NCBI GenBank assembly: GCA_002470925.1
Contig: DKOX01000136.1
Span: forward strand, 1-23,566
DNA length: 23,566 nt
Direction: 5' to 3'
DNA from: Opitutia bacterium UBA7350
GTDB lineage: Bacteria; Verrucomicrobiota; Verrucomicrobiia; Opitutales; Coraliomargaritaceae
Part shown: piece by piece, positions 1 to 7,672 of the stretch
How the letters are laid out: the number at the start of each line of letters is the position of its first letter
Position numbering within the stretch: position 1 is the stretch's first letter
Position numbers and translations under genes: made by a program
Notes under the pieces: generated by a model
Told to the model about the DNA's origin: nothing
The model's input: the letters and a program-made list of their open reading frames with translations, nothing else
Database searches by the model: none

Positions 1-110
1 GACATATCCACGAAACCTTCCACTGAGAGCGACTCAGTCAAGGCGATCTCCGCGAAGGAGTAGCTAGTAGCTGCAAGAATTGCAGATGCGATAGCAATTT
101 GTTTTTTCAT
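1..110 (-). CDS. Porin-like outer-membrane protein, N-terminal fragment
   Basis: The minus strand has an ATG at 110 opening a frame that runs off the window edge after 36 codons. The peptide starts MKKQIAIASAILAATSYSFA: two lysines, a hydrophobic core and an Ala-rich end. This is a Sec signal peptide with cleavage expected after the SYSFA segment. The mature start continues EIALTESLSVEGFVDMS, which resembles the first beta-strand of the porin-like beta-barrel proteins common in Verrucomicrobiota. The barrel itself is outside the window, so the function is inferred from the leader and first strand only. No Shine-Dalgarno is visible; the start codon sits in the 12-bp palindrome CATATATATATG (108-119). 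It lies 51 nt downstream of the BamE-like gene on the same strand, so the two may be co-transcribed. Confidence 0.6.
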   Translation of the reverse strand, partial: MKKQIAIASAILAATSYSFAEIALTESLSVEGFVDM

Positions 111-161
111 ATATATATGTAGTTGTGTTAGTTTGCTTGTTTCGTGCCTGGTTAAACGGCG

Positions 162-671
162 CTACTGCGCGGTTTCCTTGGCCTGAAAGTTGGGTTTACG
201 TACCTCGATCACCTTGCCGTCCCGGAAGCTGATGCGTCCACTGAGGGCATTGCTTTGGTCACCGAGACTGGTTTCGTAATAAAAGACTTTATCGACGCGG
301 GGCTTGAGGGATTTGACGGAGCGGGGCGGCTCGCCGAGAAATTGGATCACCTCGGCCTCGCTGATCCCCGGCACCACACCCTGCCATTGCACCGGACGGG
401 TCCAGCGCAGGTTGCGCCACGCGCTGTTTGCCATGATGTCGAGCGCGGCGTTGTTGGAGAGGGAATTACCCACACCGCCCGATACCGCCATGATCTGCGC
501 GGTCTCGGTGGCCTTTTCGTTGGTGGCGAGGCGTTGCTCGAGGGCAGCAAGACGCCCTTCAAGGCTGGTGATGCGCGCTTCAAGAGAGGGTGAGTCGCCT
601 GCCCCTACTGCGGTGCTGAGTAGCAATGCAGGGGTTAACAGTAAGGCGGTATTAATAGGGCTAATACGCAT
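162..671 (-). CDS. Secreted coiled-coil protein with BamE/SmpA-like domain
   Basis: A 169-residue protein. The ATG at 671 is preferred over an in-frame GTG at 701 because it puts a clean signal peptide at the N-terminus (MRISPINTALLLTPALLLST, then AVGAG). Residues about 29-56 form a Leu/Glu/Arg heptad segment (SLEARITSLEGRLAALEQRL), a likely coiled coil for oligomerisation. Residues about 85-162 resemble the BamE/SmpA/OmlA fold: a Trp-rich start (WRNLRW...VQWQGV), GISEAEVIQFLGEP matching the 'G.s..eV...lG.P' turn, an aromatic strand (KVFYYETS) and a final RISFRDGKVIEV strand. There is no lipobox Cys, so unlike true BamE it should be soluble in the periplasm or held by the coiled coil. Its partner is unknown; the porin-like gene downstream hints at an envelope role. 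I am sure it is a gene and moderately sure of the fold. Confidence 0.75.
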   Translation of the reverse strand: MRISPINTALLLTPALLLSTAVGAGDSPSLEARITSLEGRLAALEQRLATNEKATETAQIMAVSGGVGNSLSNNAALDIMANSAWRNLRWTRPVQWQGVVPGISEAEVIQFLGEPPRSVKSLKPRVDKVFYYETSLGDQSNALSGRISFRDGKVIEVRKPNFQAKETAQ

Positions 672-772
672 AAAAGATACGAGTTTGTTTCTTAAAATCA
701 CCCATCTGACAAGAAAAAAACGCGCTTAGCCCTAAAACCAAGGTGAAAATAGCGCCAAAATGTCACAAATAC

Positions 773-792
773 TTATCCACAATCTATTCACA
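773..792 (+). promoter_or_regulatory. Pair of DnaA-box-like sites
   Basis: TTATCCACA at 773-781 is an exact match to the consensus DnaA box TTATNCACA. CTATTCACA at 784-792 matches 8 of 9 positions. They are in the same orientation, 11 bp apart, roughly one helical turn. They lie between the divergent BamE-like and thioesterase genes. The sequence match is observed; binding by DnaA is inferred. Confidence 0.4.
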
Positions 793-806
793 ATCTGATT
801 CAAATT
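774..806 (+). repeat. Three tandem 11-bp repeats
   Basis: Units TATCCACAATC (774-784) and TATTCACAATC (785-795) differ at one base. A third, weaker unit TGATTCAAATT (796-806) follows directly. The first two units contain the DnaA-box-like sites. The region is AT-rich and non-coding. It lies inside an upstream in-frame extension of the thioesterase frame that I regard as untranslated. Confidence 0.5.
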
Positions 807-907
807 GTCACCTAATTATAGAAAACAAGCGGGTTATTTGGGATTTTGGAAGGTTGAAGGCGAAGCGGTCCTTGCTTTTGTATGAAATATTGATTTTTTT
901 GCGTTCG

Positions 908-1372
908 ATGGCGCACTACGAGCAACGAACCACCCGAAAAATTGAGTTTTCCGAGACCGACATGGCGGGCTTGGTGCACTTCTCGAATTACTTCCGGTAT
1001 ATGGAGAGCGCCGAGCGGGACTTCTTTGAAGCCGCAGGGCTGGATTTAATTCAAACGGGCGCGGGCCCCTTGCGCGGTTGGCCCCGCACCCGGGCCGAGT
1101 GCAAATTTTCCGCCCCCTTGTATTTTGGTGACACGATTGAAATCCATCTCGCGGTGGTGGCGGTCAAAGATCGTTCCTTGGATTTCCGCTTTCGGATCTT
1201 TCGTTTGAACGGGGACGGCAGTCGCACACAGGCGGGCAAGGGACACCTGACCACCATTCACGCCGAGCGTTTACCCTCCGGGGAGTTGCGGAGTATGGAA
1301 TTGCCACCTGAAGTCCGCGAACGTATCTGCCCCGCCCCGCCGGAGGTACTGGCACGCCCCAAGGGACTCTAA
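908..1372 (+). CDS. Acyl-CoA thioesterase, YbgC/4-hydroxybenzoyl-CoA thioesterase family
   Basis: A 154-residue single hotdog-fold protein that should hydrolyse acyl-CoA thioesters in the cytoplasm. The family signature ETDMAGLVHFSNYFRYME (residues 16-33) contains the catalytic Asp (D18) and the VHF..YFRY core of YbgC-type enzymes. Later segments FGDTIEI and the Gly-His-Leu strand near residue 117 fit the hotdog core. The start at 908 (MAHYEQ) is chosen because homologues begin just before the R.TRKIEF strand. The frame is open back to 743, but the extra 55 residues have no family counterpart and cover the repeat region. It lies 36 nt before surE and is probably co-transcribed. The physiological substrate cannot be read from the sequence. 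Confidence 0.85.
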   Translation: MAHYEQRTTRKIEFSETDMAGLVHFSNYFRYMESAERDFFEAAGLDLIQTGAGPLRGWPRTRAECKFSAPLYFGDTIEIHLAVVAVKDRSLDFRFRIFRLNGDGSRTQAGKGHLTTIHAERLPSGELRSMELPPEVRERICPAPPEVLARPKGL

Positions 1373-1408
1373 GCCAAAGCTCAAAGGAAGCCACCGAACC
1401 CACCTGCA

Positions 1409-2185
1409 ATGAAACCACATCTATTAGTAACCAATGACGATGGGATCGAATCCGCGTTTTTGCACCGTCTGGTCGCGGCGCTCGTGCCGGATTTTCGGGT
1501 CTCAGTCGCCGCCCCCGCCTTTGAACAGAGCTGGATCGGGCGCGCCATCAGCCGGCACAAGGAAATTGAAGTCCTATGCGGGGCCGCCCATTTCCCCGAA
1601 GCGGTAAGCGCTTGGGCGATCAACGGAACCCCCACCGATTGCGTCAATATTGCGATGGGGCATTTGCTGGAGCACCCGGCCGATGCGGTTGTTTCCGGGA
1701 TCAACATTGGCTACAACACCACCGAATGCCTCATTCTCAGTTCGGGCACGGTGGCAGGTGCGATGGAGGGAGCGCAATGGGGCTTGCCCGCAATCGCCTT
1801 CAGTCAATGCGTCCCATTTGCTGACTTCGAGGCGATTCGTGATTCCAAAGGACATACCGAAGGTAACTTTGCGGCTTCGCAAACCGCCGCCGCGCAGTAC
1901 GCCGCCCGTCTCACGGCGGAATTGCTCGCTGCGCCGCCGCCCGCCGGTCAGGTCATCAACGTCAACTTCCCGGAGCACACCACCGCTGATACCCCGCTCG
2001 AGGAAACGGTACCCGCCAAAGTGCAACTGGGATCGCTCTACGAACCCTGCGACTCGGGCAGTTTTCGTTTTCGCTTCAGCGAAGGCAGGAGCATTGAAAA
2101 TAATCCACGCAGCGACCGCGCCGTACTGGAACGTGGATGCATCAGCCGCAGTCGCTTGGATTTTTCGCGCATCGGTTGCCTTTAA
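1409..2185 (+). CDS. surE: 5'/3'-nucleotidase SurE
   Basis: A 258-residue protein, the usual SurE length. It dephosphorylates nucleoside 5'- and 3'-monophosphates and is classically linked to stationary-phase survival and stress. Signature motifs are present in order: LLVTNDDGIES at the N-terminus (metal-binding Asp pair), the Ser-containing loop EQSWIGRAIS, INGTPTDCV, VVSGINIGYN, and SSGTVAGAMEG. These are the metal- and substrate-binding elements of the family. The second position of the canonical Gly-Asn pair is replaced by Tyr-Asn, a common minor variant. It follows the thioesterase by 36 nt and precedes the Trp-rich secreted protein by 58 nt, all on the plus strand. The C-terminal third is less conserved, as usual for SurE. 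Confidence 0.93.
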   Translation: MKPHLLVTNDDGIESAFLHRLVAALVPDFRVSVAAPAFEQSWIGRAISRHKEIEVLCGAAHFPEAVSAWAINGTPTDCVNIAMGHLLEHPADAVVSGINIGYNTTECLILSSGTVAGAMEGAQWGLPAIAFSQCVPFADFEAIRDSKGHTEGNFAASQTAAAQYAARLTAELLAAPPPAGQVINVNFPEHTTADTPLEETVPAKVQLGSLYEPCDSGSFRFRFSEGRSIENNPRSDRAVLERGCISRSRLDFSRIGCL

Positions 2186-2243
2186 TCCCTCAGGCATGCA
2201 TTACGGACTTGCGCAATCCGTACCCTGAAAATATTCCCATACG

Positions 2244-3719
2244 ATGCGCATTCCGTTTTTGAAACTGCCCCCCTTCCCAAAGGTGAGCTTAGTCCAGGCT
2301 CTCGTCTGCCTCAGCCTGAATTGGATCGCCGCTGCCAGTCTAGCCGGTCAAAGCGAAAAAGATCCCTTTGAGGGAAACTGGGCAGTGACCTCCAAGGCAA
2401 GCGAAGCGGTCATTGTACTCCTGAAGCCCAGTGGCGAGGCTTCCTATTTTAAAGTCAAGGGCACGGATCAAACCGTCTATCAAGGGCAATGGTCCACCCT
2501 TGAGGGCGTGGCCACCGCGACATGGGCGGATGGTTCCGAACACCGTTTTCGTCGAGGTGCCTTTGATCTCGTCGCCACTTTTATCAATGCTGCGGGCAAA
2601 GAAACGAAGGATTTGACTGCAAAAGCGGTGCCCGATGGCGTTCTGGGGCAATGGGCCAAACCGCCCGCGCGCGATGACGCGGACACGGCCGATCTGGAAA
2701 ATACTTTTTTTGGTTTGTGGGAAATGGAAAACGCTGCAGGGGAAACAGTTTTTGTGATGGTCTCCCCGGATCGCAGTGCCGCCACGAATGTGGGCGGCTC
2801 GGATGTAAGCGGCCTGCACGGTGCTTGGATAAAACAGGGGAGTGAACTGCACTTGATCTGGGAAAACGGGGATTACTCCATTCTGCGGGAGGCGGCAAGA
2901 GGTCATGACTACACCCGCATTCCAGGCGGGCTGATTCTCGAGGAAGCCCCTCGGGACTTTCGCGCCATCACACGGACTGCAACTGAGAACGCCCCCACCG
3001 ACTGGCTCGATACTTACCGCGCCCAGCAAGAGGCAACCCCCAGTGGTTATATTTTTTCTTCCCGCAAGGATGCCCGCAATTTCTATCGCGGCACATGGCT
3101 CATCCAACACGCCGACGAAATTTATGAGCGGATCACGGTCCGGAAATACGGCGGTCTGGAAACCTCGCGCGACCCAAGCCTGCACGGCGACTGGCTCCTT
3201 TCCGGCCAAAATGTCATGCTCCGCTGGGATGACGGCATGCGAAAAATCCTGAGCCCTGCGGGTCGCGGGTTCGTTTACTACAGTTACGCGCCCGGCCAAC
3301 CGCTGGACGGTGTGCCCACCCGGATTCGCCCGGCGACGCCCGAGGGAGCTGAAAAATTATCGGCCCTGCAAGCGGGTCGCAAAGCATTTGCCGAAACACT
3401 GCTTGCGCGCGCACAGGCTGCCGGCATCCATCCCGGCGATCAGGGCAAAGCCGGCCCGGGCGACTGGGTCTGGCCATTTAAGCGTCAGAAAAGCGAAGGA
3501 GGCGAAGCACTCTTGACCAGCCAACAAACCGGAGATGCCGGTTACTCGAACGATCCGTGGTGGTGGCCCCTGTGGAGCGAACAAAGCCCCATCGGCGAAA
3601 AAGAAACGGAAGGTGGCGATGCCGCGCTTGACGCCGAACCGGAAAGTGAAGAACTTAAAGCAAAGACCGGCCTCCAACCGCTTCGGGTCGAGAAAAATAA
3701 ATGGTATTGGCCCTTCTGA
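2244..3719 (+). CDS. Secreted protein with three beta-type repeats and C-terminal WxWPF motifs (unknown function)
   Basis: A 491-residue protein that I do not recognise as a named family. Residues 1-35 form a long signal peptide with a hydrophobic core (VQALVCLSLNWIAAASLAG). Three similar units of about 70-75 residues follow at about 40-113, 153-228 and 278-348. Each has an aromatic-xG-x-W start (FEGNW, FFGLW, YRGTW), a middle G-x-W (GQW, HGAW, HGDW) and a later Trp followed by an acidic residue and Gly (WADG, WENG, WDDG). The pattern suggests lipocalin-like or WD-like small beta units. The C-terminal third is low in complexity and carries WVWPF (408-412), WWWPLW (439-444) and WYWPF as the last five residues. 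These may contact membrane or a surface partner. It sits between surE and glyA, 37 nt before the latter. Confidence 0.8.
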   Translation: MRIPFLKLPPFPKVSLVQALVCLSLNWIAAASLAGQSEKDPFEGNWAVTSKASEAVIVLLKPSGEASYFKVKGTDQTVYQGQWSTLEGVATATWADGSEHRFRRGAFDLVATFINAAGKETKDLTAKAVPDGVLGQWAKPPARDDADTADLENTFFGLWEMENAAGETVFVMVSPDRSAATNVGGSDVSGLHGAWIKQGSELHLIWENGDYSILREAARGHDYTRIPGGLILEEAPRDFRAITRTATENAPTDWLDTYRAQQEATPSGYIFSSRKDARNFYRGTWLIQHADEIYERITVRKYGGLETSRDPSLHGDWLLSGQNVMLRWDDGMRKILSPAGRGFVYYSYAPGQPLDGVPTRIRPATPEGAEKLSALQAGRKAFAETLLARAQAAGIHPGDQGKAGPGDWVWPFKRQKSEGGEALLTSQQTGDAGYSNDPWWWPLWSEQSPIGEKETEGGDAALDAEPESEELKAKTGLQPLRVEKNKWYWPF

Positions 3720-3756
3720 TTTGCAGCTTTTGAAAAATCCGTAATTTTAAATTATT

Positions 3757-5028
3757 ATGATTATCACCACGCCCAATCAATTAAACGATCAACCACTCCA
3801 AGCATTGGACCCCGAAATCGCGGAGGCGATTGCCGCGGAACGGCAGCGCCAAGAGAACCACATTGAATTGATCGCGTCCGAGAATTTCACCCTACCCGCC
3901 GTAATCGAAGCACAAGGCTCGGTTCTGACCAACAAATATGCTGAAGGCTACCCCGGCAAACGCTACTATGGCGGCTGCGAACACGTGGACCGCGTCGAGG
4001 AACTCGCCATTGAGCGCGCCAAGGAACTCTTCGGGGCCGATCACGCCAACGTCCAACCGCATTCGGGTAGCCAGGCAAACGCCGCCGTCTACCTTTCAGT
4101 TCTACGCCCAGGCGACAAAATCCTTACCATGAGCCTCTCCGATGGGGGTCACCTGACACATGGGCATCCGATGAATTTCAGCGGCATCTACCACGAAGTC
4201 GTGAACTATGGGGTCAACGCCGAGAGCGGTCGCATTGACTACGACCTCATCGCAGAGAGTGCGCGCCGCGAACAACCCAAGATGATCACGGTGGGCGCTT
4301 CGGCGTATTCCCGCACCATTGATTTTGCCCGCATGGGTGAAATCGCTCGTGAAGTGGGCGCTTACCTGCTGGCTGATATCGCGCACATCGCTGGTTTAGT
4401 CGCGGCGGGGGTTCACCCTTCGCCCGTACCCCATGCCGACTTTGTCACCACCACCACGCACAAAACCCTTCGCGGCCCCCGAGGCGGGCTGATCCTCTGC
4501 AAGGGTGAACACGCCAAGAAAATCGACAGTGCGGTTTTTCCCGGCACACAAGGCGGCCCCCTCATGCATGTCATCGCGGCCAAAGCAGTTTGTTTTAAAG
4601 AAGCCGCAAATGCAGCGTTTCGGGCCTATCAGGAACAGGTTGCCGCCAATGCCAAGGCACTTGCCAGTGCTCTCAGTGAACGAGGCCATCACGTCATCAG
4701 CGGCGGTACCGACAACCATTTGTTCATGCTGGATCTGCGCACAAAAGACCCCGAACTCACCGGTAAAGTCGCCCAGATAGCACTCGACCAAGCCCATATC
4801 ACCGCCAACAAAAACACCGTTCCTGGTGAAACACGCAGTCCCTTCCAGACCAGCGGCATCCGCTTTGGGACACCGGCCGTCACTTCCCGCGGGATGAATG
4901 AGGCGGATATGGAACAGGTCGCGGAAGCGATCGACATGGTGCTCAACGCTCCGGAAGATCCCGAGGCCATCACAAAGGCACGCAAAATCGCGCAAACCCT
5001 CTGTGCAAAATACCCCCTTCCCTATTAA
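3757..5028 (+). CDS. glyA: Serine hydroxymethyltransferase
   Basis: A 423-residue PLP enzyme that interconverts serine and glycine with transfer of the one-carbon unit to tetrahydrofolate. It is diagnostic throughout: ERQRQENHIELIASENF, TNKYAEGYPGKRYYGGCE, NVQPHSGSQANAAVY, LADIAHIAGLVAAG, the PLP-lysine motif TTTTHKTLRGPRGG, FPGTQGGPLMHVIAAKA, and RFGTPAVTSRGM near the C-terminus. The length matches the family. No Shine-Dalgarno precedes the ATG; the upstream leader is the AT-rich AATTTTAAATTATT. No glycine riboswitch fits in the 37-nt gap to the preceding gene. It is followed by about 70 nt without a clear terminator before the next promoter-like element. Confidence 0.98.
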   Translation: MIITTPNQLNDQPLQALDPEIAEAIAAERQRQENHIELIASENFTLPAVIEAQGSVLTNKYAEGYPGKRYYGGCEHVDRVEELAIERAKELFGADHANVQPHSGSQANAAVYLSVLRPGDKILTMSLSDGGHLTHGHPMNFSGIYHEVVNYGVNAESGRIDYDLIAESARREQPKMITVGASAYSRTIDFARMGEIAREVGAYLLADIAHIAGLVAAGVHPSPVPHADFVTTTTHKTLRGPRGGLILCKGEHAKKIDSAVFPGTQGGPLMHVIAAKAVCFKEAANAAFRAYQEQVAANAKALASALSERGHHVISGGTDNHLFMLDLRTKDPELTGKVAQIALDQAHITANKNTVPGETRSPFQTSGIRFGTPAVTSRGMNEADMEQVAEAIDMVLNAPEDPEAITKARKIAQTLCAKYPLPY

Positions 5029-5100
5029 CCGGGAAAAACATCTGCCAGCACAAGGCATACAAAAATAACATTGCCTCCATTTGCGTATAAAGGCATTACT

Positions 5101-5129
5101 CAACTTTATTCGCTACTAACTGCTATACA
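5101..5129 (+). promoter_or_regulatory. Candidate promoter for the 5156 pseudopilin
   Basis: CAACTT (5101-5106), 17-nt spacer, TATACA (5124-5129). The -10-like hexamer lies 26 nt upstream of the start codon, a sensible leader length. The same arrangement recurs at 5915-5943 in front of the pyrophosphatase gene. The -35 part does not match the E. coli consensus, so the call rests on the repeat and the position. Confidence 0.35.
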
Positions 5130-5155
5130 GACAATTCTAATCCCACATATAAACC

Positions 5156-5848
5156 ATGAAGCAAAAGAAATCAGCCCACGCAGGTTTCACCCTGATTGAA
5201 CTCCTAACCGTCATTGCCATCATCGGCATCCTTGCCGCAATTCTTATCCCCGCGGTGGGTAAAGTTCGTGAGACCGCCAACAAGATGCGCTCCTCCGCCA
5301 ATATTCGTTCCATCGCGGTTTCCTATGCCACCTATTCATCTTCCGGAGGACGGGTCCGCACCCTCACTGCTTCCAAACTCGATAGCAAAAATATTCATTC
5401 GGTTGCAGAATTCCTTGCCAAGCAGGTTGAACTCTATGACGCCAGCGTTTGGATCATCGACTCAGATCCCAAGTTTATTGAATTTGAAAACGAAGGCGGT
5501 GATATCCCCGCGGTCATTGGGTATCGCGACTCCAACAACGCCTTCCAAACCAGTACCGACTGGACAACCCGTGTTCCTCTGGGCTATGACTTCGCACTCG
5601 CTGCGGGGGGAAATGACCCTGCCACTACGACCCCTTTAACCTGGACCCGCGGACTCACCAGTTCAGGAACCTGGCCAAAGGATTCCCCCTGGGGCCTGGG
5701 AGGACACATTGCCTACCTCGATGGTCACGTCCAATTTTACAATGATCTTGAGGGCGAAGACGGACAACTCGTCGACCCAACCAATGGGCAACCCACCAGC
5801 AACATTCTCGATATTCACAGCAGCAACGACATTGTTCGCGCCGACTAG
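5156..5848 (+). CDS. Type II secretion/pilin-like prepilin, H-X9-DG class
   Basis: A 230-residue protein with a class III prepilin leader. MKQKKSAHAG precedes FTLIELLTVIAIIGILAAILIP, with Gly at -1, Phe at +1 and Glu at +5 of the mature protein, as needed for PilD cleavage and N-methylation. A helical stalk follows (VRETANKMRSSANIRSIAVSY). The globular part ends with GGHIAYLDGHVQFY, the DGHV-type C-terminal motif of the H-X9-DG pseudopilins that are multiplied in Verrucomicrobiota and Planctomycetota. Such proteins are inserted in the inner membrane and may assemble into pseudopili; the partner secretion genes are not nearby. It appears to be a single-gene transcription unit, with a promoter-like element upstream and a hairpin 27 nt after the stop codon. 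Confidence 0.9.
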   Translation: MKQKKSAHAGFTLIELLTVIAIIGILAAILIPAVGKVRETANKMRSSANIRSIAVSYATYSSSGGRVRTLTASKLDSKNIHSVAEFLAKQVELYDASVWIIDSDPKFIEFENEGGDIPAVIGYRDSNNAFQTSTDWTTRVPLGYDFALAAGGNDPATTTPLTWTRGLTSSGTWPKDSPWGLGGHIAYLDGHVQFYNDLEGEDGQLVDPTNGQPTSNILDIHSSNDIVRAD

Positions 5849-5875
5849 ACCGCTCAGCCAATCCAAGTTTAACTC

Positions 5876-5904
5876 GAAGGCCGGGCTCTTGCAGTCCGGC
5901 CTTC
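5876..5904 (+). terminator. Hairpin terminator after the pseudopilin
   Basis: A perfect 9-bp GC-rich stem, GAAGGCCGG (5876-5884) and CCGGCCTTC (5896-5904), encloses an 11-nt loop. It lies 27 nt after the pseudopilin stop. The following CTCGTTAT is only weakly T-rich, so termination efficiency is uncertain, but a structure this stable between two plus-strand genes is best read as a terminator. Confidence 0.7.
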
Positions 5905-5914
5905 CTCGTTATAT

Positions 5915-5943
5915 CAACTTTCCAATTTATTGGTTTGTATAAA
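5915..5943 (+). promoter_or_regulatory. Candidate promoter for the pyrophosphatase gene
   Basis: CAACTT (5915-5920), 17-nt spacer, TATAAA (5938-5943), 30 nt upstream of the ATG at 5974 and just after the terminator. It matches the element at 5101-5129 in both hexamers (one difference) and in spacing. Confidence 0.4.
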
Positions 5944-5973
5944 TATCACTCAAACCTTTGATTAATAAAAATA

Positions 5974-7653
5974 ATGGAAAAAGAGAGTCCAATCTACGTC
6001 CTGGGGCACAAAAACCCTGACGCAGATGCCATCTGCTCGGCACTGGCTTATTCTGCCTACAAGCATGCGATCGGCGAAACACATTATGTCGCAGCGCGCT
6101 GCGGAAATACCAACCCGCGTATTGACGCGATCCTCGATCATTTTCAATTACCGGTTCCGGTCTTTTTGGGCGATGTCACACCGCGTATTGAGGCAATCAT
6201 GAGCCGCACCCTCCACAAGGTGACTCCGCAAAGCACCTGTGCGGAAGCACTCGAATTGATCGATAAATACGACGTGCGGGCACTTCCGGTTACCGATAGC
6301 GCCGACCGTCTGCTGGGAGTCATCAGTTTCTTCCAACTTGGGGAATTTTTTGTGCCGAAGCCCCGCTCATCCAAGGATATGCGCCGCGTAAAAACCAATA
6401 TAGACTCGATTGTGCGCTCACTCAACGCCGAGGCCCTCCACCTTGTGTCGCCTCTGGAAGTCCAGGAACTCTACGTTCGTGTCGGAGCGATGCACATTAA
6501 ATCCTTCAACAGTTACCGGAAAGAAAGCGAAATGCCTGCCAAGCAATCCATCATTGTGGTGGGTGATCGGCGTGACATTCAGGAATTGTGCATCGAGAAA
6601 GGCGTCCGCCTCCTCGTCATCAGCGGTGGACTCGAGGTGGATCCTAAAATCCTGGAACTTGCAAAAGATAAGGGCATTTCTCTCATCATTAGTCCCTACG
6701 ATTCTGCCTCCACCTCCTGGATTATTCGAACTGCCACCCATATCGATAGTCTCTTTGAGAAAAAAGTGAAATGTTTCTCCGCGGAAGACAGCATTCAATC
6801 GGTCAAAAACCGCATTGCCTCACTCAATAACCCGCTCTACATGGTCACTGACGACAGCAATCAATTGTTTGGAGTTTTTTCCAAGAGCGACATCCTACGC
6901 CCGAGCAAAACGCGTATCGCGCTGGTCGACCACAATGAATTGAATCAAGCGGTTAACGGGGCAGACAAGGTTGAGGTTACCGAAATCCTCGATCACCACA
7001 AACTCGGCAACTTGCCCACCCAACAACCGATCCTCTTCATTAACCGCCCGGTGGGGTCAACCTGTTCCATTGTGGCCGATCTCTTTCGACAAAGTGGACT
7101 CACCCCCTCGCGCGCCATTGCCGGAGCGATGATGTCCGGAATTATATCTGATACCCTGCACCTTAATAGCCCAACCACCACGCCGCTGGAAGGCGAATTA
7201 CTGGAATGGTTGAGTCCGATCGCCGGCATTGAGAGCAAGACCTTGGCCAAACTCATTTTCTCATCCGGATCTGTCATCCTCAATGCGAGCCCGGAGGAAG
7301 TCATCCGCTCCGATTGCAAGGAATATGTTGAAAACCACTTTCGTTACAGCGTCTCGCAAATCGAGGAGCTGGGCTTTGACAATTTCAACGCCCACAGCGA
7401 TGCCCTGGACGCAGCGTTGAAAGCGCACCGCAAAAGCGAGGGATTGAGCTTGAGCTTTCTCTTGATTACCGATGTCAACTCGCAAGACTCGCTGCTTGTT
7501 GTCAGTGGTGAACAACAGGTCATGGATTGGATCAATTACCCTCAACGCGGCAAGAACAATGTATATTTCCTTTCCGGAATCGTAAGCCGTAAAAAGCAAT
7601 TGATTCCCTATATTGGGAGTCTACTCAAGAGCTCCGGTATCCTCGAGGCATAA
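5974..7653 (+). CDS. CBS/DRTGG-regulated family II (Mn-dependent) inorganic pyrophosphatase
   Basis: A 559-residue enzyme hydrolysing PPi to two phosphates, of the long, nucleotide-regulated family II type. The N-terminal DHH half starts with GHKNPDADA (11-19), whose His and Asp residues bind Mn. An insertion holds CBS repeat 1 (about 74-125), a DRTGG-like domain (about 135-255) and CBS repeat 2 (about 266-308). In the family the CBS pair binds adenine nucleotides and tunes activity. The DHH domain resumes with LVDH (317-320) and ILDHHK (338-343). The DHHA2 domain ends with SRKKQLIP (538-545), the conserved substrate-binding lysine loop. All expected metal ligands are visible, so the enzyme should be active. 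A promoter-like element and an upstream terminator suggest it has its own transcript. It is convergent with the next gene, with only 19 nt between the stops. Confidence 0.95.
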   Translation: MEKESPIYVLGHKNPDADAICSALAYSAYKHAIGETHYVAARCGNTNPRIDAILDHFQLPVPVFLGDVTPRIEAIMSRTLHKVTPQSTCAEALELIDKYDVRALPVTDSADRLLGVISFFQLGEFFVPKPRSSKDMRRVKTNIDSIVRSLNAEALHLVSPLEVQELYVRVGAMHIKSFNSYRKESEMPAKQSIIVVGDRRDIQELCIEKGVRLLVISGGLEVDPKILELAKDKGISLIISPYDSASTSWIIRTATHIDSLFEKKVKCFSAEDSIQSVKNRIASLNNPLYMVTDDSNQLFGVFSKSDILRPSKTRIALVDHNELNQAVNGADKVEVTEILDHHKLGNLPTQQPILFINRPVGSTCSIVADLFRQSGLTPSRAIAGAMMSGIISDTLHLNSPTTTPLEGELLEWLSPIAGIESKTLAKLIFSSGSVILNASPEEVIRSDCKEYVENHFRYSVSQIEELGFDNFNAHSDALDAALKAHRKSEGLSLSFLLITDVNSQDSLLVVSGEQQVMDWINYPQRGKNNVYFLSGIVSRKKQLIPYIGSLLKSSGILEA

Positions 7654-7672
7654 GCGGAATCAAGTGGTTGCG

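Noticed and set aside
773..806. Chromosomal replication origin
   Set aside because: Only two good DnaA-box-like sites and none of the usual origin-flanking genes; reported instead as a possible regulatory cluster.
743..907. Upstream extension of the thioesterase (55 extra residues)
   Set aside because: No homologous N-terminus is expected in the YbgC family; the stretch is AT-rich and holds the tandem repeats, so translation probably starts at 908.
2340..3299. 319-residue open frame antisense to the WxWPF protein
   Set aside because: No start context, signal or domain. The plus-strand frame has a signal peptide and internal repeats, so it is the real gene.
3720..3756. Glycine riboswitch upstream of glyA
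   Set aside because: The 37-nt gap is far too short for an aptamer, and no paired elements are seen.
4396..5103. 235-residue open frame antisense to glyA
   Set aside because: It mirrors a strongly conserved glyA; the composition (Cys/Phe/Arg-rich) is that of a shadow frame and no domain is visible.
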